Shown: positions 1 to 5,698 of the stretch, one piece after another
Numbering within the stretch: position 1 is the stretch's first letter
Layout of the letters: each line of letters begins with the position of its first letter
Assembly (NCBI GenBank): GCA_947174575.1
Contig: CAMWJM010000065.1
Span: 1-6,948 of the forward strand
Length of the DNA: 6,948 bases
Origin: an uncultured Alistipes sp.
GTDB lineage: Bacteria > Bacteroidota > Bacteroidia > Bacteroidales > Rikenellaceae
Reading direction: 5' to 3'
Notes under the pieces: generated by a model
Told to the model about the DNA's origin: nothing
The model's database searches: none
What the model saw: only the letters and a program-made list of their open reading frames with translations
Position numbers and translations under genes: made by a program

Positions 1-93
1 CCCCCCCCCCCCTTTTTTTTTTTTATGATACGGCTAACACCGTTTTCTACAATCGACTTGTCGGCGGGAGCGTCAGTTTGGGATAAGAGACAG
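1..93 (-). other. Sequencing adapter contamination (Nextera i5/P5 read-through plus poly-A/poly-G)
   Basis: This stretch is a library artefact at the contig end. On the plus strand it begins with 12 C and 12 T, then ATGATACGGC (start of the Illumina P5 primer), CACCG and TCTACA, an eight-base index-like block (TCGACTTG, 53-60), AGCGTCAG, and ATAAGAGACAG (83-93), the end of the Tn5 mosaic end. Placed against the published Nextera layout (P5, i5, TCGTCGGCAGCGTCAG, mosaic end), it aligns without a single gap over 24-93. By hand I count 49 of 62 non-index bases identical; mismatches cluster as expected from low-quality read tails. On the minus strand the order is insert, adapter, poly-A, poly-G, which is the normal run-off signature of two-colour Illumina chemistry. 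It should be trimmed; nothing here is biological. Confidence 0.95.
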
Positions 94-1668
94 GTAGTAG
101 GTGCCGTTGGTCTGGGCCGAGATCTGGAGCCGCTGGTTCTGGCCCATGGGGTAGGGGCGCCAGGCTCCCTTCTTGAAGAAGTTGCGGATCGAGAGGTTGT
201 TGAGCGTGATGCCCACCGAACCCACGAACGTGCCCGATCCCCAGCCGCCGGCGATGTTGAACTGGTCGGAAGCCTGCTCTTCGAGCGCCCAGTTGATGTC
301 GACCAGCTCGTTCGAGACGGGGCGGATGTCGGGCTGGATGTTCTCGGCGTTGAAGTGGCCCATCGAACCCAGCAGCCGCAGCGTGCGCATCAACAGCGAG
401 CGGTCGTACAGCTCGCCCGGGTAGGTGGCCAGCTCGCGGCGGATCACCTCGTCGTCGACGCGCTGGTTGCCCGTGATGCCGACGTTGTTGATGGTGAACT
501 GCTTGCCCTCGAACACCTTGATCTCCAGGTCTATCGAATCCGGACCGACGATGGTCTCGGCCGGCTCGACCTGCGACATCAGATAGCCGTTGTTCTGGTA
601 GAGCGACGACACGGACATGGCTTCGAGGTCGGTCTCCTTCTGGATGCCGAGGCGCTTGTGCATGGTCTTCTTGTCGTAGGTGTCGCCCGTCTTGACGCCG
701 AACATGCGCTGCAGCTCCTCGGTTTCATAGACCGAGTTGCCCACCCACGAGACGTTGCGGATGTAGTATTTGTTGCCCTCGGAAAGCTCGATGTCGATGC
801 CCAGCCGACGGTCGTCGATCGGGTAGATCGAGTCGCGCACCACGGTGGCGTTGCGGAAGCCGCGCGAGTTGTAGAAGTCGATGAGCAGCTCCTTGTCGTC
901 CTCGAAATCGGTTTCGTTGAACTTGGTGTTGCGGAAGATGTTGATCGATTTCTGGTGCGTCTTCTTGAAGGTGCGGCGCAGACGCTTGTCGGCGAACTGC
1001 TCGTTGCCCGAGAAGTTGATCTTGCCGATCTTCACCTTGTCCTTGCGGTCGATGACGAACGTCACCGTCGCGGCCTGCGGGCGCACCGAATCGTTCTTGA
1101 TGCGCACGTCGACCTCGGTGTTGCGGAAACCCTTGTCGGCCCAGTATTTCTTGATGAGCTTGGTGTTCTTGTCGATCACGTAGTCGGAGAGTTCGCTGCC
1201 GCGCCGGAGCTTGAGTTTTTCGAGCAGGTCTTTCTGCTTGCCTTTCGAGACGCCCTCGAACGCCCAGTCGTAGACCCGCGGGCGCTCCTGGAGGAAGACC
1301 TGCAGGTCGAGGCTGTCGCCCTCGATCTGGGCGCCGATCTTCACGTCGGAGAAGAAACGCTGGCTCCACAGCCGCGAAATGGCGTTGGCGATGAAGTCGC
1401 TGGGCAGGTAGATCGAGTCGCCCGCGATCAGGCCGGCCGACGACTTGAGGATTTCGGGATTGAGGTATTTCACGCCGTGGATGTCGACGTTGCGGATGTG
1501 GTAGAGCCGGGGCGTGCCGTCCGAACGCAGCATGGGTGCGTTCTCGGGAAAAGCGACGGCCGTTTCGCGCGGCGCCGGATCGGCGGGCGAAGGCTCCTGG
1601 GCGAATGTTTCCGGGGTGCTCGACACCGCGAGTACGATCGCCAGAAATACCTTACCGAATTTATTCAT
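94..1668 (-). CDS. bamA: Outer membrane protein assembly factor BamA, 3' end missing at contig edge
   Basis: BamA (Omp85 family) is the outer-membrane pore that folds and inserts beta-barrel proteins. The first 525 residues are genuine. Residues 1-23 form a signal peptide (MNKFGKVFLAIVLAV then an Ala-ending cleavage site before QEP). Five POTRA modules follow at about 55-132, 133-212, 213-302, 303-392 and 393-466, each with the recurring 'N-x-GN' or 'GF-x-N' type turns (KINFSGN, VSWVGN, VGITGN). The first barrel strands start near 470 (FNIAGGWGSGTFVGSVG). Full-length family members have roughly 800 or more residues, so most of the barrel is missing. The reading frame seems to end six codons later (LSLIPN then TGA at 73-75), but those codons are adapter sequence, not gene. 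The ATG lies 25 bases after the uppS stop with no Shine-Dalgarno, usual for Bacteroidota, so it is probably co-transcribed with uppS. Confidence 0.93.
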
Positions 1669-1693
1669 CTGTCTGGATTCTAATCTTCAACAT

Positions 1694-2407
1694 TTATTCG
1701 ATCCGTCCGAACCGCCGTTCGCGCCGGGCGTATTCGTCGATCGCGCGGTCGAACTCCTCTTCGGTGAAATCGGGCCACAAGACCTGCGGGAAGCAGAGTT
1801 CGGCGTAGGAGGCCTGCCACAGCAGGAAGTTGCTCAATCGCTGCTCGCCGCTGGTGCGGATCACCAGATCGGGATCGGGAAACTCCGCCGTGTCGAGCGC
1901 TGCGGAAAAGGCGGCCTCGTCGATCGCCTCGGGGGCGAGGTCGCCGGCGGCGACGCGAGCGGTGAGCTTGCGTACGGCCCGGACGATTTCGTCGCGCGAC
2001 GAGTAGTCGAACGCCAGCACCAGCGTCAGCCGGTCGCCCGCGGCGGTCAATTCCTCGGCCTGGGCGAGGTAGGCGCGCACCTTGTCGGAGAAGCGCGTCC
2101 GGTCGCCGATCATGCGGATGCGGATGCCCTGGCGCTGCAGCTCGGGGGTCTCGTGGATCACGCACTGGCAGAACAGCTCCATCAGCGCGTCGACCTCCTC
2201 GGCTGGGCGGCCCCAGTTCTCGGTCGAAAAGGCGTAGAGCGTGAGGTACTCGACACCGTGGCGCACGGCCGCGCGCAACGACGCCCGAATGGGTTCGATG
2301 CCGGCCGCATGTCCTTCGTGCCGCGGCATGCCGCGCTGCTCGGCCCAACGGCCGTTGCCGTCCATGATCATGGCGACATGTCGGGGTATGCGGTTCGCTT
2401 CGCTCAT
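1694..2407 (-). CDS. uppS: Isoprenyl transferase (di-trans,poly-cis-undecaprenyl-diphosphate synthase)
   Basis: Cytoplasmic cis-prenyltransferase that adds isopentenyl units to farnesyl diphosphate to make undecaprenyl diphosphate, the lipid carrier for peptidoglycan and surface glycans. Numbering from the ATG at 2407 gives 237 residues, normal for the family. Visible signatures are DGNGRW (16-21, with the catalytic Asp16), the H-x-x-G segment around 33, YAFSTENW (58-65), RTSGEQRLSNF (184-194) binding the diphosphate of the homoallylic substrate, and WPDF (211-214). A GTG three codons upstream (2416) is in frame, but it overlaps a TATATTTG promoter-like box, so I prefer the ATG. The segment that reads NYGGRWDI in E. 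coli reads FDYSSRDEI here, losing the Trp; this may be a lineage variant. It sits between nadK and bamA on the same strand, coupling lipid-carrier supply with envelope assembly. Confidence 0.95.
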   Translation of the reverse strand: MSEANRIPRHVAMIMDGNGRWAEQRGMPRHEGHAAGIEPIRASLRAAVRHGVEYLTLYAFSTENWGRPAEEVDALMELFCQCVIHETPELQRQGIRIRMIGDRTRFSDKVRAYLAQAEELTAAGDRLTLVLAFDYSSRDEIVRAVRKLTARVAAGDLAPEAIDEAAFSAALDTAEFPDPDLVIRTSGEQRLSNFLLWQASYAELCFPQVLWPDFTEEEFDRAIDEYARRERRFGRIE

Positions 2408-2415
2408 ATAGGGCA

Positions 2416-2446
2416 CAAATATAGGGAAATTACCGGGTTATTCCAA
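2416..2446 (-). promoter_or_regulatory. Candidate Bacteroidota-type promoter for uppS-bamA
   Basis: On the minus strand a TTG (2446-2444) is followed by 20 bases and then TATATTTG (2423-2416). This fits the Bacteroidota housekeeping pattern of a -33 TTG and a -7 TAnnTTTG box. The box ends 8 bases before the uppS ATG, so a start site at the usual distance would give a leader of only a few bases. The TTG is supplied by the outer end of the inverted repeat 2445-2521. The motif match is direct; promoter activity is inferred. Confidence 0.5.
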
Positions 2447-2521
2447 TTCGCAATTCATAATTCATATATGCACAATTCGAAAGCGGCTGCGGAATCGTGC
2501 GTCAATTATGAATTGTGAATT
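2445..2521. repeat. Nested AT-rich inverted repeat built from AATT heptamers
   Basis: Outer arms are 2445-2462 and 2504-2521, 18 bases each. They are complementary except for one position (2450/2516), which is a G-T wobble on the plus strand. A second, inner pair lies inside: 2470-2478 (GCACAATTC) against 2492-2500 (GAATCGTGC), again with one mismatch, enclosing a GC-rich GAAAGCGGCTGCG core. The arms are tandem seven-base units starting AATT: AATTCGC, AATTCAT, AATTCAT on the left, and AATTATG, AATTGTG on the right. The element stops two bases short of the nadK stop codon and occupies most of the nadK-uppS gap. It has no U-tract, so it is not a standard terminator. It resembles small dispersed palindromic elements (REP or MITE-like), but copy number cannot be judged from one window. 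Confidence 0.7.
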
Positions 2522-2523
2522 TT

Positions 2524-3402
2524 TCAACTTCTTAAATCTATCCCCCACATCATCTTATTGCGTAACGTGTCGTAGAACGATATATTGTGCGGCATGGCCA
2601 GAAAAATGCGCGTTTCGGCCCGCCGCACCGCGAACGTCGCACCGGGGGCTATGGAGTAGCTGCGGTTGTCGAGCGTGGCGAAGGCGTCCGAGCGCCGCTC
2701 GTGCACGCGCAGCTCGATGCGGCTGTCGTCGGGCACCACCACGGGGCGCATGGCGAAATTGTGGGGCGCCAGGGGCGAGATGATGAAGCAGGCGCACGAC
2801 GGAGCCACGACGGGGCCGCCCGCGCTGAGCGAATAGGCCGTGGAGCCGGTGGGGGTGGAGACGATCACCCCGTCGCCGCGGTAGGTGGCCACCATCTGGC
2901 CGTCGACATAGGTCTCGACCGAGAGCATGTCGGCGCCGTGGCGCTGGACGGTGAATTCGTTCAGAGCCAGCAGCGGCCTGTCGGCGGCGAGGAAGTCGCC
3001 CCGCACTTCGAGCATCGAACGCGGCTCGACGGCGAGTTCGCCGCGGGCGATCTGTCCGAGCAGCTGCTCGGTGTCGTCGCTCGGCCCGCCGGTCAGGAAG
3101 CCCAGATGCCCGGCGTTGATCCCCACCACCGGAATCGGCGCGCCGGCCAGGCGGTGGACGCCCTCCAGCAGCGTGCCGTCGCCGCCGTAGCAGATCATCG
3201 CGGTGCCCTCGGGCTGCGGCCCGAGCCGCTCGCCGTAAACCTTGTCGGCCGGCACGGCGGCTCCGGTGGCCCGGGCCACGGCCGGTGCGAACTCTTCGTT
3301 GACCAGATAGTCGAAGCGGTGCCGTGCGAGCGTCTCGAAGAGTCGGCGCAGCTCCTCGTCCGGACGGTCGGGGCGGTTGCGGGAAAAAAGTATGATTTTC
3401 AT
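2524..3402 (-). CDS. nadK: NAD kinase
   Basis: Cytoplasmic ATP-NAD kinase (PpnK family) that phosphorylates NAD at the 2' hydroxyl to make NADP, the only de novo NADP route in bacteria. The 292 residues match the usual family length. Diagnostic motifs are GGDGT (73-77, catalytic Asp75), GINAGHLGFL (94-103), the substrate-binding NE pair (148-149), and the glycine-rich GDGVIVSTPTGSTAYSLSAGGP segment at 176-197. The C-terminus (RNKMMWGIDLRS) is of the Bacteroidales type. The ATG at 3402 is the natural start, because MKIILFSRN begins the first beta strand. It reads away from pdxJ and heads the nadK-uppS-bamA string. The 3' end directly abuts the inverted repeat 2445-2521, so uppS may be served both by read-through and by its own promoter. 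Confidence 0.96.
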   Translation of the reverse strand: MKIILFSRNRPDRPDEELRRLFETLARHRFDYLVNEEFAPAVARATGAAVPADKVYGERLGPQPEGTAMICYGGDGTLLEGVHRLAGAPIPVVGINAGHLGFLTGGPSDDTEQLLGQIARGELAVEPRSMLEVRGDFLAADRPLLALNEFTVQRHGADMLSVETYVDGQMVATYRGDGVIVSTPTGSTAYSLSAGGPVVAPSCACFIISPLAPHNFAMRPVVVPDDSRIELRVHERRSDAFATLDNRSYSIAPGATFAVRRAETRIFLAMPHNISFYDTLRNKMMWGIDLRS

Positions 3403-3425
3403 CGGCGGAGTTGCGAAAAATTAAG

Positions 3426-3433
3426 TAACTTTA
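3426..3433 (+). promoter_or_regulatory. Weak candidate -7 box for pdxJ-cca
   Basis: TAACTTTA matches TAnnTTTG in all but the last base and lies about 75 bases upstream of the pdxJ ATG. No TTG is found at the expected 19-21 base distance upstream, so support is limited to this single near-match. It is the best plus-strand candidate I can see in the divergent gap. Confidence 0.25.
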
Positions 3434-3435
3434 CC

Positions 3436-3460
3436 ACGCCGGAGCCGTGCTCCGAGGCGT
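3436..3460. other. GC-rich stem-loop between nadK and pdxJ
   Basis: ACGCCGGAGC (3436-3445) pairs with GCTCC (3449-3453) and GGCGT (3456-3460). This gives ten base pairs around a three-base CGT loop with a two-base GA bulge on the 3' side. It lies in the 106-base divergent gap and would be in the leader RNA of either gene if the promoter-like boxes on each side are used. It could be a leader structure or an operator-like palindrome. No family was recognised and no T-tract follows it. Confidence 0.4.
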
Positions 3461-3492
3461 TCGCCCGCTTTTCGCCGACGACATGCCGGAAG

Positions 3493-3500
3493 CAAAGTTA
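3493..3500 (-). promoter_or_regulatory. Candidate -7 box for nadK
   Basis: On the minus strand TAACTTTG (3500-3493) is an exact match to the Bacteroidota TAnnTTTG consensus. It sits just before the pdxJ start codon and would give nadK a leader of roughly 80-90 bases. The only nearby TTTG (3516-3513) is 12 bases upstream, too close for a canonical -33 element, so the call rests mainly on the -7 box and its position. Confidence 0.4.
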
Positions 3501-3508
3501 GTGATTTT

Positions 3509-4231
3509 ATGACAAAGTTGAGTGTAAACGTCAATAAGATTGCCGTGATCCGCAATTCGCGGGGCGGCTGCCTCCCCGACGTGGTGTCGGCCGCCACGCG
3601 CATCGAGGGTTTCGGCGCCGACGGCATCACGGTGCATCCGCGTCCCGACGGCCGACATATCCGTCCCGACGACGTGCGGGCGCTCAAGCGTGCGTTGCGC
3701 ACCGAACTCAACATCGAGGGCAATCCCACGCCGGAGTTCGTCGATCTGGTGCTGGAGGTCGTGCCGGCGCAGGTGACTCTGGTGCCCGACGCACCCGATG
3801 CGATCACTTCGAACGCGGGGTGGAACACGGTGGCCAACCGCGATTTCCTGACCGACGTGACGGCTCGTTTCCATGCCTGCGGCATCCGGGTTTCGCATTT
3901 CGTCGATCCCGTGCCTGAAATGGTCGCCGGGGCGAAGGCGTGCGGCGCCGACCGCGTGGAACTCTACACCGAGGCCTATGCCCGCGAATATCCCGCCGGG
4001 CCGGAGGCGGCGATCGCAGCCTATGTCGCGGCGGCCGAGGAGGCGCGCCGCCAGGGGCTGGGACTCAATGCCGGGCACGATCTGTCGCTGGAAAACCTCC
4101 ACTATTTCGTCGAGCGCATCCCCTGGACCGACGAGGTGTCGATCGGCCATGCTCTCATCTCCGACGCCCTCTACTACGGACTGGAAAACACCGTGCAGCT
4201 CTATCGGCGAAAGTTGAAATCCGTAAAATAA
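3509..4231 (+). CDS. pdxJ: Pyridoxine 5'-phosphate synthase
   Basis: Condenses 1-deoxy-D-xylulose 5-phosphate with 3-amino-2-oxopropyl phosphate to form pyridoxine 5'-phosphate, the ring-closing step of the DXP-dependent vitamin B6 pathway. It is a cytoplasmic TIM barrel. The 240 residues fit the family. Motifs seen are VNKIAVIRNSRGG (8-20), ADGITVHPRPDGRHI (37-51, with His43 and His50 matching the E. coli active-site His45 and His52), LNIEG (67-71, catalytic-type Glu70), NAGHDLS (187-193, His190), and SIGHALI (211-217, phosphate-binding end). The N-terminal NKIA replaces the NIDHIA of E. coli, which I recall as the usual form in Bacteroidales. The ATG at 3509 begins the first beta strand. 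It is divergent from nadK and followed after 6 bases by the tRNA nucleotidyltransferase gene, so the two are almost certainly co-transcribed. Confidence 0.96.
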   Translation: MTKLSVNVNKIAVIRNSRGGCLPDVVSAATRIEGFGADGITVHPRPDGRHIRPDDVRALKRALRTELNIEGNPTPEFVDLVLEVVPAQVTLVPDAPDAITSNAGWNTVANRDFLTDVTARFHACGIRVSHFVDPVPEMVAGAKACGADRVELYTEAYAREYPAGPEAAIAAYVAAAEEARRQGLGLNAGHDLSLENLHYFVERIPWTDEVSIGHALISDALYYGLENTVQLYRRKLKSVK

Positions 4232-4237
4232 TTCCGC

Positions 4238-5644
4238 GTGCCCCTCTCCGATCCCATATTCCGGCGCATCTCGCGCCTGGCCGACGCCGCGGGCGTTCGG
4301 GCATTCGTCGTGGGCGGCTATGTGCGCGACCACTACCTGTGCCGCCGGTCGACCGACATCGACGTGGTGGTCGTGGGCAGCGGCGTGGAACTGGCCGAAG
4401 CGCTGGGCCGCGAGTTGCACACCAAGGTGTCGGTGTTCAAGACATTCGGCACCGCGATGCTCCGGGCCGGCGGCGTGGAGGTCGAGTTCGTGGGGGCGCG
4501 GCGCGAATCCTACACCCACGACTCGCGCAAACCCCAGGTCGAGGCCGGGACGCTCGAAGACGACCAGCGTCGGCGCGACTTCACGATCAACGCCTTGGCC
4601 TGGTCGCTCAACGGTGCGACGTTCGGCGAGCTGGTCGATCCGTTCGGCGGGCTGGACGATCTGGATGCCTGCATCATCCGCACGCCGTGCGATCCCGACG
4701 TGACCTTCTCGGACGATCCGCTGCGCATGATGCGGGCCGTGCGGTTCGCGACGCAGCTGGGTTTCACGATCGAGGAGGAGACGTTCGAAGCGATCCGCCG
4801 CAATGCCCACCGCATCAAGATCGTGTCGCGCGAACGCATCGCCACAGAGCTGAATAAGATCGTGCTGGCCCCGCGCCCGTCGATGGGGTTCGAACTGCTG
4901 GATCTGACCGGTCTGCTGGAGCTGATTTTCCCCGAGCTGCATCGGCTCAAGGGCGTCGAACGGCGCGGCCAGCATGCCCATAAGGACAATTTCATCCACA
5001 CGCTCAAGGTGCTGGACAACGTGGCGCGCCGCTCCGACGATCTGTGGCTGCGGTGGGCGGCCGTGCTGCACGACATCGCCAAGCCCCAGACCAAGGCCTA
5101 CGATCCGAAGATCGGCTGGACATTCCACGGCCACGAAGTGGTAGGGTCGAAGATGGTGCCGGCGATTTTCCGCCAGTTGAAGCTGCCGATGAACGAACAC
5201 ATGAAGTTCGTGCAGAAATTGGTGTTCCTGCATCTGCGGCCGATCATCCTTTCCGAAGACCTGGTGACCGATTCGGCCGTGCGGCGGCTGCTGTTCGAGG
5301 CGGGCGACGACGTGGAGTCGCTGATGACGCTGTGCGAAGCCGACATCACGTCGGGCATCGACGCCAAGGTCAAGCGCTACATGGCCAATTTCGAACTGGT
5401 GCGCCGCAAGATGAAAGACCTCGAAGAGCGCGACCGCATCCGCAACTTCCAACCCCCGATCACGGGCGAGATCATCATGAAGACCTACGGCATCGGCCCC
5501 TGCCGCGTGATCGGCGAGATCAAGGAGATCATCAAGAACGCCATTCTCGACGGCGAAATCCCCAACGACTATGCCGCGGCCTACGCCCTGATGGAGCGCC
5601 TCGCCGCCGACCGCGGCCTGGCCCAGCCCGAGGCGGAATACTGA
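4238..5644 (+). CDS. cca: CCA tRNA nucleotidyltransferase-type enzyme with HD domain
   Basis: Class II nucleotidyltransferase of the Cca/PcnB family, expected to build or repair the 3' CCA end of tRNA. In order: GGYVRD (26-31), the metal-binding DID (40-42) in DIDVVVVG, the RRDF nucleotide-selection motif (112-115), DDPLRMMRAVRFA (159-171), ERIATEL (199-205), and an HD phosphohydrolase-type domain with His254, the HD pair 278-279 in LHDIAKPQT, and HGHE (297-300). The 468 residues suit the HD-containing form. The start must be GTG at 4238: the pdxJ TAA is in the same frame six bases upstream, there is no in-frame ATG before the catalytic motif, and the next GTG lies inside GGYVRD. The short spacing implies translational coupling to pdxJ. 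A poly(A)-adding or A-only-adding role cannot be excluded by motif inspection; the RRDF and DxD residues are intact. Confidence 0.93.
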   Translation: MPLSDPIFRRISRLADAAGVRAFVVGGYVRDHYLCRRSTDIDVVVVGSGVELAEALGRELHTKVSVFKTFGTAMLRAGGVEVEFVGARRESYTHDSRKPQVEAGTLEDDQRRRDFTINALAWSLNGATFGELVDPFGGLDDLDACIIRTPCDPDVTFSDDPLRMMRAVRFATQLGFTIEEETFEAIRRNAHRIKIVSRERIATELNKIVLAPRPSMGFELLDLTGLLELIFPELHRLKGVERRGQHAHKDNFIHTLKVLDNVARRSDDLWLRWAAVLHDIAKPQTKAYDPKIGWTFHGHEVVGSKMVPAIFRQLKLPMNEHMKFVQKLVFLHLRPIILSEDLVTDSAVRRLLFEAGDDVESLMTLCEADITSGIDAKVKRYMANFELVRRKMKDLEERDRIRNFQPPITGEIIMKTYGIGPCRVIGEIKEIIKNAILDGEIPNDYAAAYALMERLAADRGLAQPEAEY

Positions 5645-5650
5645 AAGCGT

Positions 5651-5692
5651 AAATAAAAAGATCGCCTTCATTTAAGGCAATCTTTTTATTTT
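5651..5692. terminator. Bidirectional intrinsic terminator between convergent genes
   Basis: An 18-base stem (5651-5668 with 5674-5691) with a five-base loop (5669-5673) has a single non-pair at 5663/5679, which becomes a G-U wobble in the minus-strand transcript. The stem centre holds GATCGCCTT paired with AAGGCAATC, flanked by A-runs and T-runs on both sides, giving a U-tract in either direction. It lies between the stop of cca (5642-5644) and the stop of the convergent AAA+ gene (5699-5701), exactly where a shared terminator is expected. Confidence 0.88.
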
Positions 5693-5698
5693 ATAATG

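Noticed and set aside
1..24. C12/T12 homopolymer tract as a phase-variable or structural element
   Set aside because: It directly follows the P5 end of a Nextera adapter and equals poly-A then poly-G on the read strand, a known Illumina run-off artefact.
94..1668. A naturally barrel-less BamA or pseudogene
   Set aside because: The frame is intact through all POTRA modules and is interrupted only where the adapter begins.
25..1683. 552-residue open frame on the plus strand
   Set aside because: It is antisense to bamA, begins inside the adapter, has a Val/Asp/Arg/Leu-biased composition typical of frames opposite GC-rich genes, and contains no recognisable domain.
2414..2416. GTG as the uppS start codon
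   Set aside because: It overlaps the last base of a TATATTTG box, and the ATG three codons later gives a family-typical N-terminus.
1514..2518. 334-residue plus-strand frame across uppS
   Set aside because: It overlaps a motif-complete uppS in antisense and runs through the inverted repeat; no domain is recognisable.
2445..2521. Inverted repeat as an intrinsic terminator for nadK
   Set aside because: There is no run of T after the stem in the minus-strand direction, the stem is AT-rich with a 41-base interior, and the sequence runs straight into a promoter-like element.
2587..3501. 304-residue plus-strand frame opposite nadK
   Set aside because: It is a shadow frame of nadK with no motif of its own.
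3431..5671. 746-residue minus-strand frame opposite pdxJ and cca
   Set aside because: Its length comes from high GC and scarce stops. It is His/Gly/Val-rich low-information sequence opposite two well-defined genes, and its start lies inside the terminator hairpin.
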